Positions 1 through 7,810 of a stretch of 53,294 bases of DNA are shown here, piece after piece. The notes under the pieces were generated by a model, which was given only the letters and a program-made list of their open reading frames with translations, was not told the DNA's origin and ran no database searches. The stretch comes from an uncultured Rhizobiaceae bacterium. Lineage in GTDB: Bacteria; Pseudomonadota; Alphaproteobacteria; Rhizobiales; Rhizobiaceae. Made by a program: the position numbers and the translations under genes. The stretch lies in assembly GCA_958296345.1 (NCBI GenBank), contig CATQIJ010000016.1, positions 1-53,294 on the forward strand, written 5' to 3'. Position 1 is the first letter of the stretch, and each line of letters begins with the position of its first letter.

Positions 1-1401
1 ATCATTTATCAGGAACAGGTGATGCAGATTGCACAAATCCTTTCTGGTTATTCGCTTGGTGAAGCTGATCTCTTACGCCGCGCTATGGGTAAGAAAATTG
101 CCTCTGAGATGGAAGCTCAGCGCGTCCGTTTTGTTGATGGAGCAGTGGAGCGCGGTGTTAAAAAAGGCGAAGCCAATGTAATTTTTGACCTTCTCGCTAA
201 ATTTGCTAACTACGGTTTCAACAAATCCCACGCAGCAGCCTATGCATTAGTCTCCTATCAAACCGCTTACTTGCGTTGTAACTACCCAGTAGAATTCCTT
301 GCTGGCTCTATGCAACTTGATCTTGGTAATACGGATAAGCTTAGCATATTTTATCAAGACGCGGATAACCAAGAAATTACCGTTGTGCCCCCTTCGGTTC
401 AAACGTCAGGTGTTGGCTTTGAAGTAAGTGAAGGCAAAATCCTTTATGCACTTGCTGCCATCAAAGGTGTAGGCGAGGGCGCCGTTGAGCAAATCGTTTC
501 TGAGCGCCGTGAGAACGGTGATTATAAATCAATCGAAGATTTCTTTTCTCGCATTAACATTCGCCAAGTCAATAAACGCACGCTTGAAAACCTCATCTGT
601 GCAGGCGCATTTGACTGTTTCGATTATGCCCGCGAACGCATGTTAGCAGGTCTCGAGCGTCTTGTTGCCCATGCTAGCCGTACCGCCCAAGACCGTGAGA
701 CAGGACAAAATGATATGTTCGGCGAAGCGTCTGGCGGCGAAGCAACAAAAATTGAAATGCCATTTTGTGAAGCTTGGAGTGCTAGTGAAAAACTGAACCG
801 CGAATTTGGCGCAGTTGGCTTTTATTTAAGCGCTCATCCTCTCGATGAATATCGTGACATGCTAACCAAAATGCGTGTCCAGCTTTACGCAGAGTTTGAG
901 ACTTCCGTTAGAAATGGCGCTACTGCGGGGCGTTTGGCTGGCACGATCACAGGCAAGCAAGAACGCAAAACCCGTCAGGGTAAAGCCATGGGCATCATCA
1001 TGATTTCTGACCCTTCTGGTCAGTATGAAGCCGTTATATTTGAAGAATCATTACTGCGTTTCCGCGATGACCTTCAAGTCGGGCAATCTGTTATTCTTCT
1101 AGTTGGCGCTGATATGAGACCGGAAGGTGTGAGTGTTCGCATTAATAGTGTTGAATCCTTAGAAAGAGCAGCCTCCAGAGAGCAGCGCGACTTGACCATT
1201 TTCTTGCGCGATCAATCGCCTGTTAAAAACCTTTCGCCATTGCTAGCAAAACGAGGCAATAGCCGTGTTTCATTTGTTATTGTTCAGCAAAATGGCGCAC
1301 GAGAAGTCGAAGTGCAGTTAAAAGAACGTTATTCAGTATCTTCACAAATACAAAGCGCCATGAAAGCTGTGCCCGGCGTTTTGGATGTCGAGCTGGTTTA
1401 A
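1..1401 (+). CDS. dnaE: DNA polymerase III alpha subunit, C-terminal part (5' end outside window)
   Basis: Catalytic subunit of the replicative polymerase; only the last 466 or so codons are here, and the frame is open to base 1, so the GTG at 19 is not a real start. The first residues (IIYQEQVMQIAQ, then LRRAMGKK and NKSHAAAYA) are the conserved end of the polymerase core. They are followed by a helix-hairpin-helix region (LAAIKGVGEGAVEQ) and an OB-fold (GTITGKQERKTRQGKAMG) near the C-terminus, as in the DnaE1 family. The gene ends with TAA and overlaps the converging Lrp-type gene by 4 bases. Identification is firm. Confidence 0.97.
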   Translation: MIYQEQVMQIAQILSGYSLGEADLLRRAMGKKIASEMEAQRVRFVDGAVERGVKKGEANVIFDLLAKFANYGFNKSHAAAYALVSYQTAYLRCNYPVEFLAGSMQLDLGNTDKLSIFYQDADNQEITVVPPSVQTSGVGFEVSEGKILYALAAIKGVGEGAVEQIVSERRENGDYKSIEDFFSRINIRQVNKRTLENLICAGAFDCFDYARERMLAGLERLVAHASRTAQDRETGQNDMFGEASGGEATKIEMPFCEAWSASEKLNREFGAVGFYLSAHPLDEYRDMLTKMRVQLYAEFETSVRNGATAGRLAGTITGKQERKTRQGKAMGIIMISDPSGQYEAVIFEESLLRFRDDLQVGQSVILLVGADMRPEGVSVRINSVESLERAASREQRDLTIFLRDQSPVKNLSPLLAKRGNSRVSFVIVQQNGAREVEVQLKERYSVSSQIQSAMKAVPGVLDVELV

Positions 1402-1649
1402 AACGCTTTAAAGGTGAGGGTGGTCAGAGTACGATCAACCCCTTCTATATCTTGAACATTGTCATTTAAGAACTTGCCCACATCAGCGTCTTTTGGTGGG
1501 TAGATTTTAGCTAGCAAATCCCATTCACCACTTGTAGAATAAAGCGAAGAGCAAATCTCACGCTCATAAAGCACATCAGCAACCCGATATGCTGTTCCAG
1601 GCTTGCAACGAATTTGCACAAATACGAGATTTATAAGACCTTGAGACAT
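1398..1649 (-). CDS. Lrp/AsnC ligand-binding (RAM) domain protein without DNA-binding domain
   Basis: An 83-residue protein that corresponds only to the effector-binding RAM domain of Lrp/AsnC regulators; no helix-turn-helix is present. Such stand-alone RAM proteins are known in alphaproteobacteria and are thought to oligomerise with or modulate Lrp-type proteins, or to bind amino acids; the actual role is unknown. The start at MSQGLINLVF is chosen because GGAG lies six bases upstream; the upstream in-frame ATG at 1694 lacks a comparable site. Its 3' end overlaps the end of dnaE by 4 bases on the opposite strand. Confidence 0.85.
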   Translation of the reverse strand: MSQGLINLVFVQIRCKPGTAYRVADVLYEREICSSLYSTSGEWDLLAKIYPPKDADVGKFLNDNVQDIEGVDRTLTTLTFKAF

Positions 1650-1699
1650 GGGGTACTCCGATTTTGGATTCTTGAGTTGTTCATAGATTTTCAAGCTTA

Positions 1700-2460
1700 G
1701 TGATTAAAGTCAATGTTTGAGTTCTTTCTTGTCTTGTCTCACAAGGGAAGAACACACACACGTACTCAATCACTCGCCCATTGCTGAGCGGCGTTACATA
1801 ATTTATTGGCGAACAAATCATGAGGATTTGCTTCGCGGGCATTCCCTCCGTGGCAGGGTCAACAATGGCGACTAGCCATTGTGCCAACCCGTGAACGGAC
1901 GTCGGCGCGGATGCGTCGACGGAAAAGAAGCAATGCTCTCTCAACGGCGCTACGCTTGTTTGCCGAGCAGCGACGTCGCTTCGCTTGTCGCAAAGCAGGC
2001 ACTTGTGCCTGTTTGCCAATATTTGATGCGAACAACGCAAAAGGCGTTGCTTCGCTAAAGCACAACAGTGAGGGCTGATAACCAAAAAAGACCCTATGTG
2101 CTGGGCATACAGCCCTCACGCGGAGATTTGATGTCAGTATCGGACTACTCAGGCACACCGTTCCGACAAAGCCTCTAGGGTAATTTCGTACCCGTAAGTC
2201 GCCTTAGTTCCGCCACCCTGTAAATGTTACACCATTTACTTCAAGTGATAAATAAAGCTACGACCGCTCCGCTGTCAGCAAAACATCAAACAGTGGCTAT
2301 AGTCCAATGGTTGTGCATCTTGCTGATGAAAGAATTATGCCTGAGGGTTTTGGGGCGGGGATAAGTTTTTAATCGAGCAGCCCAACTCTCGTCATCCAGG
2401 TTTGCATGGCGACCGGGATAAAGAGAGGATAAAGCTTAAGCTCATGACCTTAGTTTTCAA
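1700..2460. other. Gene-free, GC-richer stretch rich in inverted repeats; possible structured RNA or repeat cluster
   Basis: No convincing protein gene lies here; overlapping short ORFs on both strands have unnatural composition (Cys, Arg and Ser rich). The part from about 1780 to 2220 is visibly richer in G+C than its neighbours and carries many hairpins: 1862-1869 with 1875-1882 (8 bp, loop of 5), a caggca/tgcctg hairpin near 2000, an interrupted hairpin around 2030-2056, and a perfect 10-bp pair 2068-2077/2110-2119. A structured RNA or a cluster of dispersed palindromic repeats would both fit. I could not match it to tmRNA, RNase P, SRP or 6S RNA by eye. Strand unknown. Confidence 0.35.
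2068..2119. repeat. Perfect 10-bp inverted repeat (gtgagggctg / cagccctcac)
   Basis: The arms are 2068-2077 and 2110-2119, separated by 32 bases that contain a run of A (T on the minus strand). It would form a stable stem in RNA from either strand. It lies in the centre of the gene-free region between the RAM-domain gene and the transposase gene. Function not known. Confidence 0.6.
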
Positions 2461-2468
2461 TAATTCTT

Positions 2469-2539
2469 AAACCGTCACCTAAATAATATAATAAATAAAC
2501 TGTCCTTAAAATATGAAATAAGCAAACTGTCACTTTAAT
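2469..2539 (+). repeat. Direct repeats of an AAACTGTCC-type motif beside the transposase gene (3' side)
   Basis: Two clear copies of a motif reading roughly aaactgtccttaaaata are seen at 2497-2513 and 2524-2539 (second copy aaactgtcactttaat), with a weaker copy at 2469-2487 (aaaccgtcacctaaataat). They are spaced by about 27 bases, all in the same orientation, just after the stop of the REP-associated transposase. Matching copies occur beyond its start at 3331-3394. Such arrays are probably the recognition or terminal sequences of the element; that role is an inference. Confidence 0.65.
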
Positions 2540-2544
2540 GGATT

Positions 2545-3297
2545 TCAAAGATCAAAAGTGAATTGTTCGGTTGCTTTAGGCTTGGTAGTTTTGGATGGTT
2601 TTTGTACTGGTTGAGATGCTGAAACTGGCTTTTGTGATTTAACCTTTGGCTTTGGCCCATGTTTGGAAGGTATTATCTTTCGACCAGTTTTCTTCTCTAG
2701 CTTTTTCAGCCAATCTATATCACCAGCAGGGCGACCTGTAGTTTCGCCTGATCGCAGTAAACCATAGGCGTCTTTTGCTATTTTCTCATTTAAGAAAGCT
2801 TTGAAATTACCAACCCGCTTTAGAGCTGGCATGGCCTTAAAAGCACGGTCATCCTTATTCTCTAGGTGACACTTCGTGCTAGACCACTTCCATTTTTCAG
2901 GCTGTTTAACAAGCTTTGCTCGAACTGGATTAAGCGATACGTAGCATAGAGCCTGATGTAGGTTCGCTTCATCGAGCGCCACAGAGCCAAAACGCCCTTG
3001 CCACAAGTGCCCCGTAACCTTGAGACGGTTATTGATGTGAGCCGTATAACGACGATGCGCATCCGCAAACGTCTTGCGCAAGCCATCTTCATCACTTGGT
3101 ACAAGGATAGTATGTGTATGATTGGGCATCCAGCAATAGCCCCAAATCTCACAGCCAGCCTTGGCGGCAGCCTCTAAAATAAAATCCGTATAAAGCTGAT
3201 AATCAGCCTCCTCAAAAAACACCTGCTCACGGCGATTACCCCGTTGGGTAACAAGGTGAGGAGTGCCAGGAATTACTATGCGTGCGATACGAGCCAT
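2545..3297 (-). CDS. REP-associated tyrosine transposase (RAYT, Y1/IS200-like)
   Basis: A 250-residue single-strand DNA transposase of the HUH family. The metal-binding HUH motif is seen as H60-T-H62 in CWMPNHTHTIL, and the probable nucleophile is Tyr84 in AHRRYTAHINNR. Family signatures LWQGRFGS and YVSLNPVRAKLV follow. The last 50 residues are Lys/Pro-rich and probably disordered. RAYTs are single-copy domesticated relatives of IS200/IS605 transposases that act on REP-like repeats. Here both flanks hold same-orientation AAACTGTCC-type repeats. No strong ribosome-binding site is visible before the ATG. It appears intact. Confidence 0.9.
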   Translation of the reverse strand: MARIARIVIPGTPHLVTQRGNRREQVFFEEADYQLYTDFILEAAAKAGCEIWGYCWMPNHTHTILVPSDEDGLRKTFADAHRRYTAHINNRLKVTGHLWQGRFGSVALDEANLHQALCYVSLNPVRAKLVKQPEKWKWSSTKCHLENKDDRAFKAMPALKRVGNFKAFLNEKIAKDAYGLLRSGETTGRPAGDIDWLKKLEKKTGRKIIPSKHGPKPKVKSQKPVSASQPVQKPSKTTKPKATEQFTFDL

Positions 3298-3330
3298 GAG
3301 GCGTGTTTTGGAGGAGGGGGGTGCTTAAGT

Positions 3331-3394
3331 AAACTGTCCCTTTTATTTATGCGCAGGGGTTTTAAAATAATTTAGTAAAGTGTCCCTAAAATAA
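3331..3394 (+). repeat. Direct repeats of an AAASTGTCCC-type motif beside the transposase gene (5' side)
   Basis: Two copies, 3331-3349 (aaactgtcccttttattta) and 3377-3394 (aaagtgtccctaaaataa), lie upstream of the transposase start. They match the copies downstream of the gene in sequence and orientation, so the gene is bracketed by directly repeated motifs rather than by inverted terminal repeats. This bounds a unit of about 0.93 kb (2469-3394). Confidence 0.65.
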
Positions 3395-3435
3395 CAGAAA
3401 TTGCTTCTAGACAAGGAAAGGTATTAGAATCTTCA

Positions 3436-3463
3436 ATGTCAGGTGTTGGCCAGAAGCCGACAT
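3436..3463 (-). repeat. Short palindromic repeat, copy A
   Basis: On the minus strand this reads atgtcggcttctggccaaca followed by cctgacat, with ATGTC/GACAT ends and an imperfect internal palindrome. It resembles a short dispersed palindromic sequence often met in alphaproteobacterial genomes (ATGTCTGCTT...GGACAT type; recalled, not searched). A second, diverged copy in opposite orientation lies at 3992-4020, so the two bracket the immunity-like gene. Confidence 0.5.
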
Positions 3464-3472
3464 GGAAATTTC

Positions 3473-3958
3473 CTATTGTTTTGAAAATTCAACAAACTCA
3501 ATGTATGGACTGCTTTCTCTTAACTCATCAATTCTAGCTTTTCGCGATGCGTCGCTATCTTGAAGTGTCAGGCCATAATCCTCTGAAGAATTCTCCCATG
3601 TATCATCATTTAACATGTTAGCTTCGAGTTGGAACATGGCTTTTTTACAAAAGTTAATAAGTTGAGTATTCAACTCATTCTCAGTATCCTTATTAACATC
3701 ACAACAATTTATTACTGCTTTCAATAGGTCGCCTTCATAAAAGTCACCAGACGCTATTGGATCGGCTTCCAAAATAATTATTGCTTTTGGTATTAGGTAT
3801 TTTAGGCCAATATTCTGACTAATTAAAATTCTTAGTTCTTCAATAGAAAAACTAGTAATAGTTTTTTTTCTTAAACGCATGCACTTTCTTATTAGGTTGG
3901 TGTCATTTTCTGACACTTCCCAATAGTCATTCTCAAGCTCTTCAAGTGTTTTACTCAT
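3473..3958 (-). CDS. Contact-dependent growth inhibition immunity protein-like (CdiI family), orphan
   Basis: A 161-residue acidic soluble protein. The opening pattern LEELENDYWEV, CMRLRKKTI, FSIEELRILISQNIGLKYLIP and the block ADPIASGDFYEGDLLKAV are the hallmark of proteins annotated as contact-dependent growth inhibition system immunity proteins. The family binds and neutralises a cognate toxin domain. No CdiA, CdiB, polymorphic toxin or secretion gene lies near, so this is an orphan; it could guard against toxins from neighbouring cells. It is noticeably AT-rich and sits between a transposase and short palindromic repeats, consistent with transfer. Family assignment from memory of the pattern. 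Confidence 0.7.
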   Translation of the reverse strand: MSKTLEELENDYWEVSENDTNLIRKCMRLRKKTITSFSIEELRILISQNIGLKYLIPKAIIILEADPIASGDFYEGDLLKAVINCCDVNKDTENELNTQLINFCKKAMFQLEANMLNDDTWENSSEDYGLTLQDSDASRKARIDELRESSPYIEFVEFSKQ

Positions 3959-3991
3959 TGTAATAAATTAACAGAGACTAATATAAACTCA

Positions 3992-4020
3992 AGGTCAGCT
4001 TTGGGTCACAAGCAGCTATT
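3992..4020 (+). repeat. Short palindromic repeat, copy B
   Basis: Reads aggtcagctttgggtcacaa followed by gcagctatt, a diverged version of the element at 3436-3463 but in the opposite orientation. The pair lies 22 bp downstream and 33 bp upstream of the immunity-like gene. The similarity is by eye and imperfect. Confidence 0.45.
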
Positions 4021-4314
4021 TAGTATTCAAATTAAATATCTATCAAGCCGCTATTATTTGTGGTGTATTGATAGCTTTCATTCATTCAGAAATCTCCCCT
4101 TTACAAACCCCAGTTTTCAGCTATAAACCGCTTCATTCCACACGCAGGATTGCGTTTTTGACTCTCAGTCCCTGAATAGACATTGGTCACGGTAGCTTTT
4201 TCCATTCGAGCATATGCGAGAATGACCAGAAAATGCTCCACATAAAAACGATCCGGTGAAAGCATTTGCTTTTCATTCCCTGCGGAGGTTCAACCGGTAA
4301 AGGAGAAATACCAC
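4021..4314 (+). promoter_or_regulatory. Leader region upstream of rpsB
   Basis: About 290 bases without a gene precede rpsB. The end holds an AAAGGAG ribosome-binding site nine bases before the ATG. Several purine- and pyrimidine-rich short repeats (for example tgcgagaatgaccagaaaat, then gcatttgcttttcattcc) suggest a folded leader. In other bacteria rpsB-tsf is autoregulated by S2 binding its leader; whether this leader does so is inference. I could not assign a convincing -35/-10 pair. Confidence 0.35.
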
Positions 4315-5355
4315 ATGGCATTGCCAGATTACAGCATGCGTCAACTGCTAGAAGCAGGCGCACACTTTGGTCACCAGACATCACGCTGGAACCCAAAAAT
4401 GGATCGTTACATCTACGGTTCGCGTAATAACATTCACATCATCGATCTTTCGCAGTCTGTTCCGCTTTTGGATCAAGCTCTTAAAGTTGTATCAGATACA
4501 GTTGCTGGCGGCGGACGTCTTTTGTTCGTTGGTACTAAGCGTCAAGCATCAGAAATCATTGCAGATGCTGCTAAGCGTTCAGCTCAGTATTATGTAAACG
4601 CTCGTTGGTTGGGCGGAATGCTTACTAACTGGAACACAATTTCAAAATCAATCAAGCGCCTACGTGAACTTGAAGGCATTCTAGGTGGTGACGCAGCTGC
4701 TTCACTAACTAAAAAAGAGCGCCTAATGCTAACACGCGAAAGCGATAAGCTTGAACGTGCTCTTGGCGGTATCAAGGACATGGGTGGCACACCTGACATC
4801 TTGTTCATCGTTGATACAAACAAAGAATCAATCGCACTACAGGAAGCAAAGAAGCTTAAAATTCCAGTAGTTGCTATTCTTGATTCAAACTGTGATCCCG
4901 ACAACGTTGATTACCCAATTCCTGGTAATGATGATGCGGCACGCGCAATTTCGCTTTACTGTGATCTAATCGCAAAAGCAGCACTTGATGGCATTGGCCG
5001 TCAACAAGGTTCTGCTGGCGTTGATCTTGGTGCAGCTGTTGAAGCACCAGTTGAAGAAGCACTTGCTGCTGCACCAGTTGCAAAAGCTGCTCCTGAGCCT
5101 ACACCAGCACCTGCTGCTCCAGAAGGTACTGCATTGTTTGCAACTCCTGAAGGCGCGCCAGACGATCTGAAGCAAATTTCAGGCGTGGGTCCAGTTCTTG
5201 AAGAAAAACTTCATGCACTTGGTATTACAAAGTTTGCGCAAGTAGCAGCTTTCACACCAGAGCAAATTGCTCAAGTTGATGATGCACTAAGCTTCAAAGG
5301 CCGTATCGAGCGCGATGAGTGGCTTAAACAAGCAGCTGTTTTGGCTAAAGCTTAA
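4315..5355 (+). CDS. rpsB: 30S ribosomal protein S2 with C-terminal helix-hairpin-helix extension
   Basis: S2 sits on the 30S head-platform side and is needed for S1 binding. The first 230 or so residues are ordinary S2 ([64 protein letters not shown]). The protein is 346 residues rather than the usual 240-260. After an Ala/Pro-rich linker (about 232-282) comes a 64-residue domain (283-346) with a helix-hairpin-helix core, [17 protein letters not shown], and [10 protein letters not shown]. Similar tails occur in some alphaproteobacterial S2 proteins; their role is not settled. AAAGGAG supports the start. First gene of the rpsB-tsf-pyrH-frr run. Confidence 0.96.
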   Translation: MALPDYSMRQLLEAGAHFGHQTSRWNPKMDRYIYGSRNNIHIIDLSQSVPLLDQALKVVSDTVAGGGRLLFVGTKRQASEIIADAAKRSAQYYVNARWLGGMLTNWNTISKSIKRLRELEGILGGDAAASLTKKERLMLTRESDKLERALGGIKDMGGTPDILFIVDTNKESIALQEAKKLKIPVVAILDSNCDPDNVDYPIPGNDDAARAISLYCDLIAKAALDGIGRQQGSAGVDLGAAVEAPVEEALAAAPVAKAAPEPTPAPAAPEGTALFATPEGAPDDLKQISGVGPVLEEKLHALGITKFAQVAAFTPEQIAQVDDALSFKGRIERDEWLKQAAVLAKA

Positions 5356-5367
5356 TTTAACAAAACA

Positions 5368-5393
5368 TGGCTCGCTTTTATGTAAGCGAGCCA
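5368..5393 (+). terminator. Hairpin between rpsB and tsf
   Basis: A perfect 10-bp stem (tggctcgctt at 5368-5377 with aagcgagcca at 5384-5393) with a 6-base loop. No T-run follows, so it is more likely an attenuator, mRNA stabiliser or processing signal than a full intrinsic terminator; it may set the ratio of S2 to EF-Ts. Confidence 0.5.
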
Positions 5394-5468
5394 ACCATTC
5401 AAGATTAATAAGCGGGCAGGTGAGTAACCGTCCGCATAATTGGTTTTAAAACCGGAAAAGAGGCTAAA

Positions 5469-6389
5469 ATGGCTATTACAGCTGCTCTAGTGAAAGAATT
5501 ACGCGAAAAATCAGGCGCAGGCATGATGGATTGCAAGAACGCACTTACTGAAAACGGTGGTGACGTTGATGCAGCAATGGATTGGCTACGTTCAAAAGGC
5601 ATTGCAAAAGCTGAAAAGAAATCAGGCCGCGTAGCTGCTGAAGGTCTTGTCGGTATCGCATCATCAGGCACATCTGCTGCTGTTGTTGAAGTAAATTCAG
5701 AAACAGACTTTGTTGCTCGTAACGATGGTTTCCAAGATCTTGTTCGCGGTGTAGCTTCTGCTGCACTTACAACAGATGGTTCAGTTGAAGCTGTTGCTGC
5801 ATCTGATATGGGTGGAAAATCTGTTGCTGACACAATAACGGCTGCAGTTGGTACAATCGGTGAAAATATGAACCTTCGCCGTTCTGCTAAGCTAGAAGTT
5901 GGTTCAGGTGCAGTTGCAAGCTATGTACACAACGCTGCTGCGGATGGCATTGGCAAAATCGGTGTTCTTGTGGCTCTTGAGTCGACAGGTGACGCGGACG
6001 CTCTTGCTGCAATTGGCAAGCAAATCGCAATGCACGTTGCAGCGACTAACCCGCTTGCAATGAAAGAAGACGAAATCCCTGCAGACGTTGCAGACCGTGA
6101 ACGCGCTGTTTATCTTGAAGAAGCAAAAGAATCTGGTAAACCGCAAGAAATTGCTGAAAAAATGGTTGTCGGTAAGATGAAAAGATTCTTCAAAGAAAGC
6201 GTTCTGCTTTCGCAGCCTTTCGTTATCAATCCAGACATCACAGTAGAACAAGCTATCAAAGAAGCTGAAGCTACTGTTGGCGCACCAATCGAGATGAAAG
6301 CATTCATTCGCTTAGCGCTTGGTGAAGGCGTTGAAAAAGAAGAAGAAGACTTCGCAGCAGAAGTTGCAGCTACTATGAAAGGTAGGTAA
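5469..6389 (+). CDS. tsf: Elongation factor Ts
   Basis: Guanine-nucleotide exchange factor that recycles EF-Tu-GDP in translation. At 306 residues it has the normal length. It shows the N-terminal UBA-like domain ([30 protein letters not shown]), the core motif TDFVARN at 79-85, which inserts near the Mg site of EF-Tu, and the coiled-coil and C-terminal dimer region ([19 protein letters not shown]). The ATG is preceded by a purine-rich stretch (gaaaagaggct). It follows rpsB after 113 bases with a hairpin in between, the common arrangement. Confidence 0.97.
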   Translation: MAITAALVKELREKSGAGMMDCKNALTENGGDVDAAMDWLRSKGIAKAEKKSGRVAAEGLVGIASSGTSAAVVEVNSETDFVARNDGFQDLVRGVASAALTTDGSVEAVAASDMGGKSVADTITAAVGTIGENMNLRRSAKLEVGSGAVASYVHNAAADGIGKIGVLVALESTGDADALAAIGKQIAMHVAATNPLAMKEDEIPADVADRERAVYLEEAKESGKPQEIAEKMVVGKMKRFFKESVLLSQPFVINPDITVEQAIKEAEATVGAPIEMKAFIRLALGEGVEKEEEDFAAEVAATMKGR

Positions 6390-6424
6390 TTCTTTTTTGC
6401 AAAGAAAATAGTCAAAATCTATGC

Positions 6425-6452
6425 AGGGCGTTTCGTGACAACGGAGCGCCCT
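6425..6452 (+). terminator. Hairpin between tsf and pyrH
   Basis: agggcg at 6425-6430 pairs with cgccct at 6447-6452 (one more G-T pair inside), loop of about 14-16 bases. There is no T-run, so this is at best a weak attenuator or processing site between tsf and pyrH. Confidence 0.35.
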
Positions 6453-6491
6453 TCGTGTATCAAAATCAAGAATTAAATGGGTAAGTGATTC

Positions 6492-7214
6492 ATGTCGGGC
6501 AACTTAAAGTACAAAAAAGTCCTCTTAAAAGTATCTGGTGAAGCCATGATGGGCGATACTCGGTTTGGAATTGATCCTGAAACAGTCGGACGTATTTGCC
6601 GTGATATCAAAGAAGGTATTGAGCTAGGTGCACAAGTTGGACTTGTTGTGGGCGGCGGAAATATCTTTCGCGGTGTTGCGCTAGCAGCAAAAGGTGCTGA
6701 CCGTGTCTCTGGCGATCATATGGGAATGCTTGCCACAGTCATGAACGCAATTGCTCTTCGTATGGCGCTTGTTGATATGGGCGTTCCAGCAGTTGTTCTG
6801 TCAGCCATAGATATGGCAGAAGTCTGCGAGCCGTTTACACAGCGTGCAGCAGAAAAATACCAGGCTGAGGGAAAAGTTATTATATTTGCTGGCGGTACAG
6901 GTAATCCATACTTTACAACGGATACAGCAGCAGCACTGCGAGCTTGTGAAATGCAATGTGATGCATTGATGAAAGCCACGCAAGTTGATGGCATTTATAC
7001 AGCAGATCCACAAAAAGACCCGAACGCTGAACGGTTTGAAACGATTACACACGCAGAAGTTTTATCACGTGGCCTAGAAGTCATGGATGCAGCTGCTGTA
7101 AGTTTAACTAAAGATGAATACATTCCAGTTGTTGTATTCTCACTTTCTGATGAAGGTGGGTTTGCAAAAATATTGAAAGGTGAGGGCCGTTCGACTACGG
7201 TTACCGCCAACTAA
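6492..7214 (+). CDS. pyrH: Uridylate (UMP) kinase
   Basis: Bacterial hexameric UMP kinase, making UDP from UMP and ATP in the cytoplasm for pyrimidine nucleotide and cell-wall precursor synthesis. It belongs to the amino-acid kinase fold: N-terminal KVLLKVSGEAMMG, glycine-rich VVGGGNIFRG, and TQVDGIYTADPQKDP near the nucleotide site are all intact. At 240 residues it is full length. It lies in the canonical place between tsf and frr, followed 26 bases later by frr. Allosteric control by GTP and UTP is a family property, not visible here. Confidence 0.97.
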   Translation: MSGNLKYKKVLLKVSGEAMMGDTRFGIDPETVGRICRDIKEGIELGAQVGLVVGGGNIFRGVALAAKGADRVSGDHMGMLATVMNAIALRMALVDMGVPAVVLSAIDMAEVCEPFTQRAAEKYQAEGKVIIFAGGTGNPYFTTDTAAALRACEMQCDALMKATQVDGIYTADPQKDPNAERFETITHAEVLSRGLEVMDAAAVSLTKDEYIPVVVFSLSDEGGFAKILKGEGRSTTVTAN

Positions 7215-7240
7215 CGAAAACTTAATTAGGAAACAAACGA

Positions 7241-7804
7241 ATGTCCGATGGCCCAATTGATTTAGCTGACTTAAACCGCCGCATGGATGGTGCTCTTAGT
7301 TCTTTGAAAGGTGACCTTGCAGGTCTACGCACCGGTCGTGCATCTGCTAATATTCTCGACCCAATTATGGTTGAGGCATACGGCCAGAAAATGCCAATGA
7401 ACCAAGTGGGTACTGTAACAATTCCAGAGCCGCGCACAATTGCAATTCAAATCTGGGATAAAGGCATGGTTGGTGCCGTTGAAAAGGCAATAAGAGATTC
7501 AAATCTTGGCCTTAACCCTGTAACTGACGGCACAAACCTTCGTATTCCTATGCCAGAAATGAATGAAGAGCGCCGCAAAGAAGTTGTGAAAATTGCGCAT
7601 CAATACGCTGAATCTACACGTGTTGCTATTCGTCACGTTCGCCGCGATGGTATGGATGCTATCAAAAAAGCCCAAAAAGATGGTGACATCGGTGAAGATG
7701 ACGCTCACGGTCTTTCTGATAAAGTGCAAAAATCAACAGATGGTATGATTTCTGAAGTAGATACAATTATTTCTGCTAAAGAAACTGAAATTATGCAGGT
7801 CTAA
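7241..7804 (+). CDS. frr: Ribosome recycling factor
   Basis: With EF-G, RRF splits post-termination ribosomes. The 187-residue protein matches the family's usual 185 residues. Conserved parts are [21 protein letters not shown], INPxT-like [21 protein letters not shown], and [18 protein letters not shown] [19 protein letters not shown], forming the long three-helix bundle and the hinge to the beta domain. TAGGAAAC precedes the ATG. It is in the same transcription unit as pyrH and is followed six bases later by uppS. Confidence 0.97.
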   Translation: MSDGPIDLADLNRRMDGALSSLKGDLAGLRTGRASANILDPIMVEAYGQKMPMNQVGTVTIPEPRTIAIQIWDKGMVGAVEKAIRDSNLGLNPVTDGTNLRIPMPEMNEERRKEVVKIAHQYAESTRVAIRHVRRDGMDAIKKAQKDGDIGEDDAHGLSDKVQKSTDGMISEVDTIISAKETEIMQV

Positions 7805-7810
7805 ACCTAA

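Noticed and set aside
1681..2158. Two overlapping minus-strand ORFs of 134 and 99 codons and a plus-strand ORF of 65 codons (1881-2078)
   Set aside because: Their composition (many Cys, Arg, Ser, Gln), mutual overlap on both strands and lack of ribosome-binding sites fit translated non-coding or repeat DNA, not genes.
1780..2220. tmRNA, RNase P, SRP or 6S RNA
   Set aside because: I looked for the tag-like codons and TTCGAAT arm of tmRNA, GAGGAAAGTCC of RNase P and the GGAAGGAAGCAGC loop of SRP on both strands and saw none; for 6S I cannot judge by eye. Left as unassigned structured region.
5405..5833. Minus-strand ORF of 142 codons over the start of tsf
   Set aside because: It is a shadow of tsf, Ser/Thr/Ala-rich and without a ribosome-binding site.
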